DNA of 64,000 nucleotides from Alphaproteobacteria bacterium (GCA_040905865.1 JBBDQU010000036.1:62001-126000); one strand, 5' to 3'. Shown: positions 52,687 to 62,936, counted from the stretch's first letter. Numbers and translations: made by a program. Notes: generated by a model not told the origin, from the letters alone.

Positions 52687-54579
52687 TTACCGGACTTCAA
52701 CTTCTATCGTGATGGATGTGCATGATTCCGGGACCTCATAGGCCGGTTGAGCGGCCGCCGCCCGGTTCGCCCGATAGCTTTTCGAAGAAAGTCGGGTCAT
52801 CAGGGCAGCGACGGCAACGTTTCGACCCCGATTCTTCGACGCCAGTCGCTGCAATCCGTTCTTGTATGAATCGATTACGGTGGCCACTTGTGGCGATCCG
52901 CTGAAATGCAGGTTCGTTATGCCGTTTACGGGCGCCAGTGCGACAATTTCGCGGACGCTCTTGTCCGTGAGTGACCGGAGTATATCGCTGGCATGAAACG
53001 CAACAACCCTGCTGCCCGGCTTCATTCGGGTCATCAGACGCTCATACATCGGGACAAATTTGTTCATGTCCAGCCAGGAGATATCCATGAAGCAGAAATC
53101 GAATTTTTCATTGAACCTTACATGATCGCCATGTTGCAGCTTATACGCGGAAATGGTTTCGACCTCGGAATCCGACTCCAGTACACGTTTGTAGGCGACC
53201 CTTTCCTCGTAATCCGACTCGACCAGCAGCACATGGGGTTTTCGATGCGGAGCCGATTGCAATTCCCTGTCCAAAATTGAAAGCACATGCTGAAAATCCG
53301 CCCAACGCGGGTGCAGCATCGTAACCCTGGGCAGGGAACCGAACATGTTCGCGTATATTCGTCCCGCCAGAGACGTTGCCGCCCCGTTCCGCCATGTGTG
53401 ATTTTGCTTTTCGGGGAAGTCCGCGCCGTCGGACGACATGGAGACATCGTCCTGTTCTTTTTGCTGCATGCGCCACTGCAACTGATTGGCCTTGAACTGG
53501 TCGATAAGGCCATTCCAGTAGGGATGCCCGAAATGACTGACCGGATGTTCCGGCAAAAGCGCGTAAATACTGTCCACATGCTCTTTCAGTTTTTTGCGCG
53601 CAGGTTCGATGCCTACCGGCAGGTCACCGGAATGGAGCGTAAGCGGAAAATGCCCCATTTCGAACTGGTCGGCAGTCATATATCCCCCAAGTACCTCTGC
53701 GATATCCTGTTTGGAAACCCGTCCGACACGCATCAGTTCAAGATGCGTGTTCTCGCCGCGCAGTTCCATCATCAGAAAATCATCTGAATCGCCCAGGACG
53801 CAACGGTTCCGTGTCGGACACGCCATCGAAATTGTGGCGTAGTCCCAAAACGACACCGGTTCCAGATAAACGTTTTCCGGCTTCATACAGACAATCGCAA
53901 TGGGAAGTTGATGACCCAGTAGCGTTTTCTCATCCACGTACCAGTAGAACTGATCGCTGACATTCATATGGAAAAATGGCTGATTGATCGTCTTGGCGCG
54001 GATACAGTTATGGCGATATGTCAGGATATGCTCGGCCATTTCACGCGGAGATATGGCCAGGGCATTCGTGACCGGGTTGACCCGGCTCTGGATTCGAGCC
54101 GTCACCTGTTCGCCGTTCGTGCAATAACTGGGGGCGAAGATCAATTCCTCACCATCCTTGATCTTTTGCACCATCGTCTGGTAGCAGCCATCGGCCAGGA
54201 CAAAATCGGCGTTGAAAAATGCGAGGTAATAATCGGTCATGCTCTCACCGAGATCCTCGAATCCACGATGCAGGGCGTGGGTTAGCGAGTGTCCGTACAT
54301 CCGCCGACTGACAACAAGGTCATCGCACATGACAAGCCTGGCATTGCAATATGAAAAAATCCTGCGGTAGACCGCGTTTGCCTCAATGACGGCGGACAGT
54401 CTTTCCTCGGTAACGATGACAACCTCGCATTCCATTTCGCGGGCGAGAGTGGGAAGATTTCCAGGCGCCAGCAGCGACGGCAGCGACATCGACAGAAAAT
54501 CCGACAGGTAGTTTTCACCCCAAACCATTGTGATGACGCGGACTTTCTGCTTGACCAGTACGGGCAGGTTTTCATTCAT
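52687..54579 (-). CDS. Large putative glycosyltransferase-like protein with Rossmann-like C-terminus (paralogue B)
   Basis: This 630-residue protein is strongly similar to paralogue A at 19896 throughout its first 340 residues: VITMVWGENYLSDF, LLAPGNLPTLAREMECEVVIV, HALHRGFEDLGESM, FFNADFVLADGCY, FAPSYCTNGEQV and CVLGDSDDFLMMEL all have counterparts there. The linker and C-terminal domain diverge more, but FDFCFMDISWLDM and the ending are aligned. No membrane helix or signal peptide is present. It lies next to the DegT aminotransferase and near the SIS gene. It probably transfers a sugar or another group to the glycan; no activity is known. Confidence 0.75.
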   Translation of the reverse strand: MNENLPVLVKQKVRVITMVWGENYLSDFLSMSLPSLLAPGNLPTLAREMECEVVIVTEERLSAVIEANAVYRRIFSYCNARLVMCDDLVVSRRMYGHSLTHALHRGFEDLGESMTDYYLAFFNADFVLADGCYQTMVQKIKDGEELIFAPSYCTNGEQVTARIQSRVNPVTNALAISPREMAEHILTYRHNCIRAKTINQPFFHMNVSDQFYWYVDEKTLLGHQLPIAIVCMKPENVYLEPVSFWDYATISMACPTRNRCVLGDSDDFLMMELRGENTHLELMRVGRVSKQDIAEVLGGYMTADQFEMGHFPLTLHSGDLPVGIEPARKKLKEHVDSIYALLPEHPVSHFGHPYWNGLIDQFKANQLQWRMQQKEQDDVSMSSDGADFPEKQNHTWRNGAATSLAGRIYANMFGSLPRVTMLHPRWADFQHVLSILDRELQSAPHRKPHVLLVESDYEERVAYKRVLESDSEVETISAYKLQHGDHVRFNEKFDFCFMDISWLDMNKFVPMYERLMTRMKPGSRVVAFHASDILRSLTDKSVREIVALAPVNGITNLHFSGSPQVATVIDSYKNGLQRLASKNRGRNVAVAALMTRLSSKSYRANRAAAAQPAYEVPESCTSITIEVEVR

Positions 54580-54617
54580 GAATTGAATCTACTGATGCTC
54601 ATAAATACGGGGATCTG

Positions 54618-55850
54618 CTACGGAAAAACGGACCGTTCGACCTTCACAATCGCGTCTATGGTGTCCCGGACTTCCGTTTCACCATATTTCTCGTTCACAT
54701 ACAGATTGAACGAGCGATCGCGGATTGACCGGGCATTGGCGCAGTCGAAATCATCCGCCAGATAATTGCGTACCCAGGGCCAGTCGCTGACGACGTACTG
54801 ATAGTGCGGGTTTAATCCTATGCCCTCCGCCAGCACGGCCCGGGCAAACGCCACCTTGTCCAATGACCGGGTGCTGTCGTTAAAGATGATCGGATAATAA
54901 AAAGGCGAATCGTTTTCGCTCCAGCCATAAGGGCTGCAAAAATTGGATACGCTCTTCAGCGCATCTAGCCCTTTGATATATGCCAGCCGCGCCTTCCTGG
55001 TTTCCTCCAGCCGGCCCAGCGAGGCAATGCCGACGGCGCAGGAAATTTCGTCGGCATGGAAATTCAGCGCCGGAAACAGATAATTGGTCGGATCGCGATC
55101 GTCGAATTCGTCGGTCCATCGCGGCTTGCCGCGATCCGCATGCGCCAGCGCCATGTGGTGCAGGTCCGAGTCGCCGCTGTAAACGACGCCGCCGCAGGAA
55201 CCCGTAATATGCGCCTTCCGGTACATCGTGGAAAATGCCGCGATGTCTCCGAATTTGCCGACCTTTTTTCCATTACGGCTGGCGCCATGCGACTGCGAGC
55301 AGTCCTCAAGCACCCGAATGTCGCGGCGGTGCGCCTCCGTGACGATAGCGTCTATTTCCGCCGCCTGGCCCGAGGCATGCACCACGACAACGGCCCGGGT
55401 TTTTTCGTCAATCCGGCTGACGAACTGCTCCACCCCCATATTGTAGCTGTCAGGCCGGGTATCGGCCAGTTTCGGCGTCAGGCCATTCAGGATGATGGCG
55501 CTGAGCGTCCCCGGATCCGTGATGCTGGACGTGATCACATGGCTGCCGGTCGGCAGCGCCAACGCCGCCAGTGACACAAAAAGCGCAGCGGTTCCGCTGG
55601 ACACCGCATCCGCATGCCCGCCGTCCATATAGCGGACAAAGGCGTCGCAATATCGGGCTTCGAATGGCCCCTGATAACCGGGATCGAGACCCGCTTCATT
55701 ATAGAATTTGAACACGGCTTCAATCTGGGCCATTTCCGCGGGCCCGAAGGCGAGCCGCGCCGGCATGGGCGTATTGCGTACGGGCGCGCCGCCATTAATC
55801 GCAAGATTTGCGTTATCGCTAACCGGTCTGGTGCTACTTTCCCGCGTCAT
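54618..55850 (-). CDS. DegT/DnrJ/EryC1/StrS aminotransferase family protein
   Basis: This 410-residue pyridoxal-phosphate enzyme has the sugar-aminotransferase layout: AVSSGTAALFVSLAALAL, SSITDPGTLSAIILNGL, RVLEDCSQSHGASRNG with the phosphate-binding acid, and the Schiff-base lysine in FSTMYRKAHITGSCGG (usual pattern SFHxxKxxxxGEGG, here with SCGG). NFHADEISCAVG follows. It would convert a keto-sugar nucleotide to an amino sugar. The ATG at 55850 is chosen; AGGAAAT is just upstream. Its keto substrate could come from the Gfo/Idh or SDR enzymes of the large operon. Confidence 0.9.
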   Translation of the reverse strand: MTRESSTRPVSDNANLAINGGAPVRNTPMPARLAFGPAEMAQIEAVFKFYNEAGLDPGYQGPFEARYCDAFVRYMDGGHADAVSSGTAALFVSLAALALPTGSHVITSSITDPGTLSAIILNGLTPKLADTRPDSYNMGVEQFVSRIDEKTRAVVVVHASGQAAEIDAIVTEAHRRDIRVLEDCSQSHGASRNGKKVGKFGDIAAFSTMYRKAHITGSCGGVVYSGDSDLHHMALAHADRGKPRWTDEFDDRDPTNYLFPALNFHADEISCAVGIASLGRLEETRKARLAYIKGLDALKSVSNFCSPYGWSENDSPFYYPIIFNDSTRSLDKVAFARAVLAEGIGLNPHYQYVVSDWPWVRNYLADDFDCANARSIRDRSFNLYVNEKYGETEVRDTIDAIVKVERSVFP

Positions 55851-55970
55851 ATTTCCTGTCGCCAACCTGTTTCAAGCGGTCGCCCGACCCATTAATCCGA
55901 CTATACAGATTTCCAAATCACGCAACATGCATCCACTTCCTGGACATGTATTGCAAGGTCCCGGTCGTTG

Positions 55971-56987
55971 CTATCGCGAAACCGGCCGGCGGCGCAGGTA
56001 GGTCAACGGATTCCAGCACAGGGCGCCAGCGATCTCCGCGATGGAGACGGTTCGACCGGCTTGCAGCGCCCGCCGTTTCTGTACGGCCGCCGGGATGCCC
56101 CGGAGCCCGTCGCGAATGCCCTTCAGGACGGGGACACGATTGCCCCGAAAGGCGGACTTTAATGTGAGAACGACGAATGCGCCGCAATGAAACGGCAATA
56201 ACAGCCAGAACAACATGCCCGGCATGTTCTTGAAGTAGGTCCAGATCATGTTCCGGGTCCCGTGATAGGAGGCGAAATCACCGTCACCGCTACTGCCGCC
56301 GCCTGCATGATAAACCACGGCGCTCGGGACCTGAATACAACGCCCCCCCTGCAGGCGAATCCGGAACGCCAGGTCGACATCCTCCACATAGCAGAAATAA
56401 CTTTCGTCGAATCCGCCGACCGATCTGAACACGTCCGTCCGGAAAAGCGCGGCGGCGGCACAGGGCGAAAAGACCTCACCTTCGGGCGGAAGCGCCGCGA
56501 CGGGAAGGCCGTGACCGCCCCGCCAGGGGATACCGCAGGCGAGATAGGCATCCCCGGCCCCATCGATGATCCCGGCACGATGCAGCATCAATTGGGTCGA
56601 ACCAAACATGCCCGCCGCGGCATGGCGATCGGCCGCGTCCATCAACTGGCGCAACCAGTCAGTTGCCGGTTCGGTATCCGGGTTCAACAAGGCGACAAGA
56701 GGTGTCGCAACGCGCTCCACCAGCAGGTTATTGCCGCGCGCGAAGCCGACATTGGCGCCGATGTCGACAAACTGAAATTCGAGACCGCCGCTATCCGGCA
56801 TTTCTGAAGGCATTCGCCGCGCTGCTCCAAAAGAATCGTCGGTTGAACCGTTGTCGCCGACGATCACGGCGAACGGTCCGCAATCCTGCGCGCGCAGGGA
56901 ATTCAGGCAACGCTTCAGGTAGGCGCCCGAGTTGTAATTCAGGATAACGACGGTTACAGGCTCTGCGCCGCCAAGGGATTCAGTCAC
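55971..56987 (-). CDS. Family 2 glycosyltransferase (rhamnosyltransferase-like)
   Basis: This 338-residue protein has the GT2 features VTVVILNYNSGAYLKRCLNSL, VIVGDNGSTDDSF, VALLNPDTEP for the metal site and FCYVEDVDLAFRIRL for the ED motif. A hydrophobic stretch near residue 265 (FWLLLPFHCGAFVVLTL) suggests membrane attachment. It is the outer boundary of the polysaccharide locus on this side. Its closest familiar relatives are rhamnosyltransferases, but donor prediction in GT2 is unreliable. Confidence 0.92.
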   Translation of the reverse strand: MTESLGGAEPVTVVILNYNSGAYLKRCLNSLRAQDCGPFAVIVGDNGSTDDSFGAARRMPSEMPDSGGLEFQFVDIGANVGFARGNNLLVERVATPLVALLNPDTEPATDWLRQLMDAADRHAAAGMFGSTQLMLHRAGIIDGAGDAYLACGIPWRGGHGLPVAALPPEGEVFSPCAAAALFRTDVFRSVGGFDESYFCYVEDVDLAFRIRLQGGRCIQVPSAVVYHAGGGSSGDGDFASYHGTRNMIWTYFKNMPGMLFWLLLPFHCGAFVVLTLKSAFRGNRVPVLKGIRDGLRGIPAAVQKRRALQAGRTVSIAEIAGALCWNPLTYLRRRPVSR

Positions 56988-57196
56988 CCGAGATCACATC
57001 TCTTGTCATTTGGCCAGACATGGCGGGTTCCTGATGCTGCAAAAAGACGCTCCATCATATACCGTCCGGTCAACAGGCCCCACATATGCAATGTAACGAT
57101 ACTGCTTTTTGCGGTATGACAGCGAAATCCAGAGCCAGCCAGGTCGCCGGCTGCATACCATGCATTCTGCATTCCAATCGGGAGGAACTCCGTATC

Positions 57197-57832
57197 ATGA
57201 TTCACGAACTTCGTATCTACACCTGTTTTCCGGGCAAGACGCCGGATTTTCTGAAACTTGTCGAGGAAGTCGGAATGCCGATCCGTAGCGACAGGCATGG
57301 CATAAACCTCGGTTACTGGACCAGCGAGTTCGGTGAACTGAACCAGATCTATCATATGTGGGAATATGACGACCTTGCCCACCGCGATAAAGTCCGCGGC
57401 GAACTGGGCAAACTGGAGTCCTGGCGCAACGATTACGTTGCTAATGTCAGGCCCCTGATCCAGCGCCAGGATGTCAAGTTCCTGCACCCGCAGGTCCCCG
57501 TAAAGGCGCCGAAAGGCGATGGTCATATCTATGAATTGCGGCAGTATCAGATCAAAACCGGCCACGCGGCGGAATGGCTGGGCCATTTCAAGGCCATCAT
57601 GCCCGTTCGTGAAAAATACTCCATGAATGTCGGCTTCTGGGCGACAGAAGTACCGACCCCGAACAATGTCCTGCACATGTGGGTTTATGACAGCCTGCAG
57701 CAGCGCACCGAAACCCGCGCCAGGGTCGACAAGGATACGGAATGGCACGGCTTCCGGGCAAAGGCCGGCCACCTGTTGCAGAACATGAACTCGGTCATCC
57801 TCATGCCCGCCAAGGTGTCGGCGATGCGGTAA
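57197..57832 (+). CDS. NIPSNAP family protein with two domains
   Basis: This 211-residue protein has two consecutive NIPSNAP ferredoxin-like domains, each with the pattern of IHELRIYTCFPGKTPDFL and, later, IYELRQYQIKTGHAAEWL. Both contain a LxxMWxYD motif (IYHMWEYDDL, LHMWVYDSL). The role is uncertain; they are small dimeric alpha/beta proteins found next to catabolic genes. GGAGGA (57181-57186) lies ten bases before the ATG, which decides the start against a longer frame. Confidence 0.9.
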   Translation: MIHELRIYTCFPGKTPDFLKLVEEVGMPIRSDRHGINLGYWTSEFGELNQIYHMWEYDDLAHRDKVRGELGKLESWRNDYVANVRPLIQRQDVKFLHPQVPVKAPKGDGHIYELRQYQIKTGHAAEWLGHFKAIMPVREKYSMNVGFWATEVPTPNNVLHMWVYDSLQQRTETRARVDKDTEWHGFRAKAGHLLQNMNSVILMPAKVSAMR

Positions 57833-57882
57833 CACGGACGCCAGATCGCTGCTGACCGGTCCGGCCTATGCAGCTTCCCCGA

Positions 57883-59091
57883 TCAGCGGATGATTTTCTT
57901 CCGGCGCAGGGCATCGATTTCAGCCGCGTTCTTGCCCAGTAATTCCGCCAGCACTTCGTCTGTGTGCTGCCCCAGCAGGGGTGGTGCAACAGGATCGATG
58001 ACGGGGGTTTCGGAAAACTTCAAGGGTGACGCGATCAGCCGGATATCGCCTCCGGTCGGGTGAGACACATGAACGACCATGCCGCGCGCCGCCGTCTCCG
58101 GCGCCTCCAGCGCCTCCGACACTTCGCGGACAGCGCCGCCCGGCACCCCCGCCGCGACCAGCTTCTCAAGCCAGCGTTCCCGGATATCGGTCGCAAAGAT
58201 TTCGCCCAGTTGCGCATACAGCGCCGCCCTGTTCTCCTGGCGGCCTTCCCGCGTGGCATATGGCGGATCCAGCGCCCATTCGGGCCTGTCGATAACGCCA
58301 TCGCAGAACATTTTCCAGAGTCTCGGATTTCCCAGCGCGATATAGAATGGCCCGGTCTTGCTGTGAAACAGGCCGTTCGGTATCGATGTCGGGTGCTCAT
58401 TGCCGCGTCGAACCGGGTTTTTTCCCGACACCAGATATCCCAGCCCGACATTCGTAAGCACGGCAATCGCAACGTCATACAGGGCGAGATCGATAAACTG
58501 TCCGCGTCCCGTGCGCTGGCGCATCATGATGGCGCCCATGATCGCCTGCGTCGCATACAGGGACGTATAGGTATCGATGATCGACAGTGGATGGCGCAAG
58601 GGATCGCCGTCCTTTTCGCCGCAAAACGACATGAGTCCGGCTTCCGCCTGAAGAACGGGATCAAATCCGGCGAGATCGGCAAGCGGGCTTTTCCGACCAT
58701 AGGCTGAAATCGAGCAATAGATCAGATGCGGGTGGCGATCCTTCATCGACTCATATTCCAGGCCCCGCCGCGACATGACGCCCTTGCGGTAATTTTCGAT
58801 CAGGATATCGCATTCCCCGGCCAGTTCGTGGATCAGGGCCATGCCTTCCGGTTTTGTAAAATCGACCGTGACGCTGCGTTTGTTCCGGTTGGCGGCCAGG
58901 AAGAAATGCGATTCCCCGCCGATTTCAGGCGGTTTCATGCCGCGCGTGTCATCGCCATGTTCTGGGTGTTCGATCTTGATGACTTCCGCCCCCAGGTCGG
59001 ACATCTGCTGTGTCGCCAGGGGCCCCGCCAGGACACGGGAAAAATCGAGGATCCGAATCCCCGAAAGCGGTTTATCCAGTTCATCGCTCAT
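57883..59091 (-). CDS. CaiB/BaiF (class III) CoA transferase
   Basis: This 402-residue CoA transferase has SGIRILDFSRVLAGPLATQQMSDLGAEVIKIEHP, divided here among motifs, NRNKRSVTVDFTKPEGM, DILIENYRKGVMSRRGL and SIIDTYTSLYATQAIMGAI. The catalytic aspartate is expected within the aspartate of the SIIDTYT block. It is a paralogue of the enzyme at 13295 but is not adjacent to a hydratase. It is convergent with the NIPSNAP gene and divergent from radC. The start ATG at 59091 is preferred to a longer frame by homology. Confidence 0.92.
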   Translation of the reverse strand: MSDELDKPLSGIRILDFSRVLAGPLATQQMSDLGAEVIKIEHPEHGDDTRGMKPPEIGGESHFFLAANRNKRSVTVDFTKPEGMALIHELAGECDILIENYRKGVMSRRGLEYESMKDRHPHLIYCSISAYGRKSPLADLAGFDPVLQAEAGLMSFCGEKDGDPLRHPLSIIDTYTSLYATQAIMGAIMMRQRTGRGQFIDLALYDVAIAVLTNVGLGYLVSGKNPVRRGNEHPTSIPNGLFHSKTGPFYIALGNPRLWKMFCDGVIDRPEWALDPPYATREGRQENRAALYAQLGEIFATDIRERWLEKLVAAGVPGGAVREVSEALEAPETAARGMVVHVSHPTGGDIRLIASPLKFSETPVIDPVAPPLLGQHTDEVLAELLGKNAAEIDALRRKKIIR

Positions 59092-59186
59092 ATTGTTCCC
59101 CGCACGCGAAATTACCCGAAAACTTTGCAACCACTGCATAATGTTGCATTGTCGGGTATAGCGTAACCATTCCCGCCTGTCTGACA

Positions 59187-59891
59187 ATGCGAACCGGTAA
59201 AGTGCCTGAAACGAATCAGAAGCCCCACTATCACGGTCATCGCGAACGCCTTCGCCGGCGATTTACCGCAACCGATGGAAACGGCATGCCGGATTATGAA
59301 ATTCTGGAATTGCTGCTGGCGCTCGCCATACCGCGAAACGACGTCAAACCTGTCGCAAAGGCGCTCCTGGACCAGTTCGGCAGCCTTGGCGACGTGCTGA
59401 GCGCGGACCCCGCGGCGCTGACCCAGGTCAGGGGCATCGGCGATTCTGCCGCCACGGCCCTGAAAATCGTCCGGGCAGCAGGTATGCGTCTATCCATCCA
59501 GCAGATTGCCAACAGGAATGTCATTGGCTCATGGGATCAGTTGCTTGCCTATTGCACGGCGGCGATGGGATACCAGAAGATTGAACAGCTTCGCATCCTC
59601 TTCCTGGACCGCAAGAATGTCCTGATTGCCGACGAGGTGCAACAGCAGGGTACCGTCGACCACACCCCGCTTTACCCGCGTGAAGTCGTCAAGCGCGCCC
59701 TGGAACTCGGCGCTTCGGCCATCATTCTGGTTCATAACCATCCCTCCGGCGACCCGACGCCATCACGGGCGGACATCGAAATGACCCGGCAGGTGAAGGA
59801 AATTTGCGAGAATCTCGGAATCGCCCTTCATGACCATATCGTAATCGGCAGGGGCAGCCATGCCAGCTTCCAGGCGCTCGGCCTGCTGTAA
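59187..59891 (+). CDS. radC: RadC family (JAB/MPN domain) protein
   Basis: This 234-residue protein has the RadC layout: an N-terminal helix-hairpin-helix region (HGHRERLRRRF, ALTQVRGIGDSAATAL) and a JAMM-type metal site with VDHTPLYPREVVKRALELGA and LVHNHPSGDPTPSRAD (HxHx7SxxD). The motif predicts a metallo-isopeptidase-like fold, and the historical DNA-repair role is now doubted. It is the normal length and monocistronic, with a terminator-like hairpin after its stop. Confidence 0.95.
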   Translation: MRTGKVPETNQKPHYHGHRERLRRRFTATDGNGMPDYEILELLLALAIPRNDVKPVAKALLDQFGSLGDVLSADPAALTQVRGIGDSAATALKIVRAAGMRLSIQQIANRNVIGSWDQLLAYCTAAMGYQKIEQLRILFLDRKNVLIADEVQQQGTVDHTPLYPREVVKRALELGASAIILVHNHPSGDPTPSRADIEMTRQVKEICENLGIALHDHIVIGRGSHASFQALGLL

Positions 59892-59892
59892 G

Positions 59893-59919
59893 CCGGAATA
59901 CCGCTAGATTCCGGTATTT
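59893..59919 (+). terminator. Intrinsic terminator after radC
   Basis: CCGGAAT (59893-59899) pairs with ATTCCGG (59908-59914) across an 8-base loop and is followed by TATTTTAG, beginning two bases after the radC stop. This is a good intrinsic-terminator layout. Confidence 0.6.
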
Positions 59920-60056
59920 TAGTGCGGTGGCGGCAATTAATGGCTACACCGGCTTTACTCAATTTCCAAATACTGAATATGTTACCGGTAAATCAGGCAG
60001 TCCATCCGGACGATTTTACCTGTCAATTCGCCTGCCCCGCACAATAGGATACCGCA

Positions 60057-62936
60057 TTGAACACGCCCGCTCCTGACATCGACCTAAGCCCGGAAGTATC
60101 CGACGAGATTAAATATACCACCTGTTACATGTGCGCCTGCCGCTGCGGCATCAGGGTTCACATGAAGGATGGCGAGATCCGGTATATCGATGGCAATCCG
60201 AACCACCCCGTAAACAAGGGCGTCCTCTGCGCCAAGGGCTCGGCGGGTATAATGCAGTACAAGTCGCCCGCACGGCTGACCAATCCCCTGCGGCGGGTCG
60301 GGCCTCGCGGTAGCGGTGAATTCAAGGAAATAGACTGGGACGAAGCGCTCGACATCGCCACATCCTGGCTGGCGCGGACACGCGCGACAGATCCGCGGAA
60401 GCTCGCCTTTTTTACCGGTCGTGATCAGAGCCAGTCATTCACGGGATGGTGGGCGCAGCAGTTCGGCACCCCCAATTACGCCGCCCATGGCGGCTTTTGC
60501 TCCGTCAATATCGCCGCTGGCGGCCTTTACACGATGGGCAGCGCTTTCTGGGAGTTCAGCGAACCGGACTGGGAGCATGCCCGTTACTTCATGATGTTCG
60601 GGGTCGCGGAAGACCATGACAGCAACCCGATCAAGTTAGGCCTCAGCACACTCAAGGGAAACGGCGCCAAATTCGTTTCCGTCAATCCGGTGCGCACCGG
60701 TTATTCCGCGATCGCCGATGAATGGCTCGGCGTAACGCCTGGAACGGACGGCCTGTTCGTGCTCGCGCTGGCGTACGAACTGCTGCGCGCCGGCAAGGTC
60801 GATGCAAAATACCTCGCGCGTTACACCAACGCATCATGGCTTGTGGTTCAGAACCCGGGCGGGGCGGATGACGGGTTATTCGTTCGCGACGATGGCGGCA
60901 ACGCGCAGTGCTGGGACAGTGTTTCCGGCGGGCCCGCGGATCCCCTCGCGGCGGCCACCAAGCCTGCCCTGAAGGGCGAATTCACCCTGCCGGACGGACG
61001 CCGCGCGAAACCGTCCTTCCAGTTAATCGCCGAACGCTATCTTGCCCCGGAATATGCGCCGGAAGCGGTTGCGGAACGGGTCGGAATTCCTGCAGCAACG
61101 ATCCGGCGGATCGCCGCCGAAATCGCCCGGGCAGCGTTCGAGGAGGAAGTCGTCATCGACGTGCCGTGGACCGATTGGACCGGCCGCAAGCATGACAGGA
61201 TGATCGGCCGCCCCGTTAGCATGCATGCGATGCGCGGTATCTCCGCCCATTCCAACGGCTTTCACACCACCCGCGCGATCCATCTGCTGCAATTGCTGCT
61301 GGGCAGTATCGATGTCCCCGGCGGGATGCGCTACAAGCCGCCCTACCCCAAGCCATTGAGCGCGCTGCCGAAACCGACCGGGAACGCCGCGGATATTCAT
61401 CCCAACACGCCGTTGCCGGGACCGCATCTCGGGTTCCCCCGCTCGCCGAAGGACCTGCTGGTCGATGATAACGGCAAGCCGCAGCGGATCGACAAGGCGT
61501 TCAGCTGGGATACGCCGCTTTCGGCGCACGGGCTGATGCATATGGTCATCAGCAATGCCTGGAAAGGCGATCCCTACCCCATCGATACGCTGTTCATGTA
61601 TATGGCGAATATGGCATGGAATTCGTCGATGAATACGGCGGAAACCATCAACATGCTGACGGACAAAAATCCGAAGACCGGCGAGTACAAAATCCCCCGC
61701 ATAATCTATTCGGATGCGTACTATTCCGAAACGGTTGCCTATGCGGACCTGATCCTGCCGGATACGACCTATCTGGAGCGCTGGGATTGCATATCTCTGC
61801 TGGACCGGCCGATATGCGACGCTGACGGGGTAGCCGATTCCATCCGCCATCCGGTTGTCGAACCCGACCGGAATGTCCGGTCTTTCCAGGATGTCCTCCT
61901 CGACCTCGGCGCCAGCCTCGGACTCGCCGGGATGGTCAATCCGGACGGTTCCCCCAGGTTTCCGGAAGGTTACAAGGATTACCTGACAAACCACGAGCGG
62001 CGCCCCGGTATCGGCGCACTTGCCGGATGGCGCGGCGAGGACGGCGAAAAAATGGGCCAGGGGGCGGTAAACCCCAAACAGCTCGACCGCTATGTGGAAA
62101 ATCAGTCCTTCTGGCGCTATGAACTGCCCGACTCGCTGAAATACTTCAAGAACGTCAACAGGGAATATCTTGAATTCGCAGTAAAAATGGGCTTCCTGAA
62201 TGATACAAAGCCTATCATTCACCAGCTCTATGCCGAGGAACTGCAGACCTTCCGGCTTGCCGCGCAGGGACATGGCGAAGTCCAGCCTCCGGATGTGCAC
62301 CGGGTCCGCATCGAAACGTATTTCGACCCGCTGCCTATCTGGTACGCGCCTTTTGAAGAGCAACAGGAAGGTGTCGACGACTATCCCTTACATGCAATCA
62401 CGCAGCGCCCGATGGCGATGTACCATTCATGGGGCGGGCAGAACGCCTGGCTTCGGCAAATTCATGGCAACAACCGCCTATACATGTCCCGCACCAGAGC
62501 AACTGCCCTTGGAATCGGCGAAGACGACTGGGTATGGCTGTCCAGCCGCAATGGCCGAATCAGGGTTCAGGCCGCGCTGATGGATGGCGTCAATCCGGAT
62601 ACGGTCTGGACCTGGAACGCCATTGGAAAACGAAAAGGCGCATGGAACCTGGGGCCGAATGCCCCGGAAACGAAGACCGCGTTTTTGATGAATCACCTGA
62701 TCGACGAACTGCTGCCGGAACAGCCCGGCGGATACCGCTACACGAATTCGGATCCGGTTACCGGACAGGCCGCCTGGTATGACCTCCGGGTAAAAATCGA
62801 AAAGGCCGATCCGGCGGAAGAACATGAATCCGCGCCGCAGTTTCCCGAGATCAGGTCGAAAATACAGCTGGCGGAACGACCGGGCATCTTACGATACGGC
62901 GCGGACTTCCGTAAGGCGCGGGAGCAAAAGCATTGA
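60057..62936 (+). CDS. soeA: Sulfite dehydrogenase molybdopterin subunit (SoeA-like)
   Basis: This 959-residue molybdopterin oxidoreductase has an N-terminal [4Fe-4S] site with Cys23, Cys26, Cys30 and Cys58 (TTCYMCACRCGIRV and GVLCAKGS). No twin-arginine signal is present, so it is cytoplasmic. The molybdopterin guanine dinucleotide domains include the YFMMFGVAEDHDSNP region, FVSVNPVRTGYS and YMANMAWNSSMNT, with NNRLYMSRTRATALGIGEDDWVWL near the end. Length, lack of signal and the following SoeB/SoeC-like genes identify it as membrane-bound sulfite:quinone oxidoreductase, which turns sulfite into sulfate. The start is TTG at 60057, with AGGAT upstream. It is the first gene of soeABC. Confidence 0.9.
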   Translation: MNTPAPDIDLSPEVSDEIKYTTCYMCACRCGIRVHMKDGEIRYIDGNPNHPVNKGVLCAKGSAGIMQYKSPARLTNPLRRVGPRGSGEFKEIDWDEALDIATSWLARTRATDPRKLAFFTGRDQSQSFTGWWAQQFGTPNYAAHGGFCSVNIAAGGLYTMGSAFWEFSEPDWEHARYFMMFGVAEDHDSNPIKLGLSTLKGNGAKFVSVNPVRTGYSAIADEWLGVTPGTDGLFVLALAYELLRAGKVDAKYLARYTNASWLVVQNPGGADDGLFVRDDGGNAQCWDSVSGGPADPLAAATKPALKGEFTLPDGRRAKPSFQLIAERYLAPEYAPEAVAERVGIPAATIRRIAAEIARAAFEEEVVIDVPWTDWTGRKHDRMIGRPVSMHAMRGISAHSNGFHTTRAIHLLQLLLGSIDVPGGMRYKPPYPKPLSALPKPTGNAADIHPNTPLPGPHLGFPRSPKDLLVDDNGKPQRIDKAFSWDTPLSAHGLMHMVISNAWKGDPYPIDTLFMYMANMAWNSSMNTAETINMLTDKNPKTGEYKIPRIIYSDAYYSETVAYADLILPDTTYLERWDCISLLDRPICDADGVADSIRHPVVEPDRNVRSFQDVLLDLGASLGLAGMVNPDGSPRFPEGYKDYLTNHERRPGIGALAGWRGEDGEKMGQGAVNPKQLDRYVENQSFWRYELPDSLKYFKNVNREYLEFAVKMGFLNDTKPIIHQLYAEELQTFRLAAQGHGEVQPPDVHRVRIETYFDPLPIWYAPFEEQQEGVDDYPLHAITQRPMAMYHSWGGQNAWLRQIHGNNRLYMSRTRATALGIGEDDWVWLSSRNGRIRVQAALMDGVNPDTVWTWNAIGKRKGAWNLGPNAPETKTAFLMNHLIDELLPEQPGGYRYTNSDPVTGQAAWYDLRVKIEKADPAEEHESAPQFPEIRSKIQLAERPGILRYGADFRKAREQKH

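Noticed and set aside
18784-57000. Mobile-element borders, insertion sequences or tRNA insertion site around the polysaccharide locus
   Set aside because: No transposase, integrase, flanking direct repeat or tRNA gene was found on reading both ends.
57086-57196. Longer NIPSNAP start at 57086
   Set aside because: The extra segment lacks similarity and the ATG at 57197 has a good GGAGGA.
61023-62363. 446-codon minus-strand open frame opposite soeA
   Set aside because: Shadow of the molybdopterin subunit; composition unlike a real protein.
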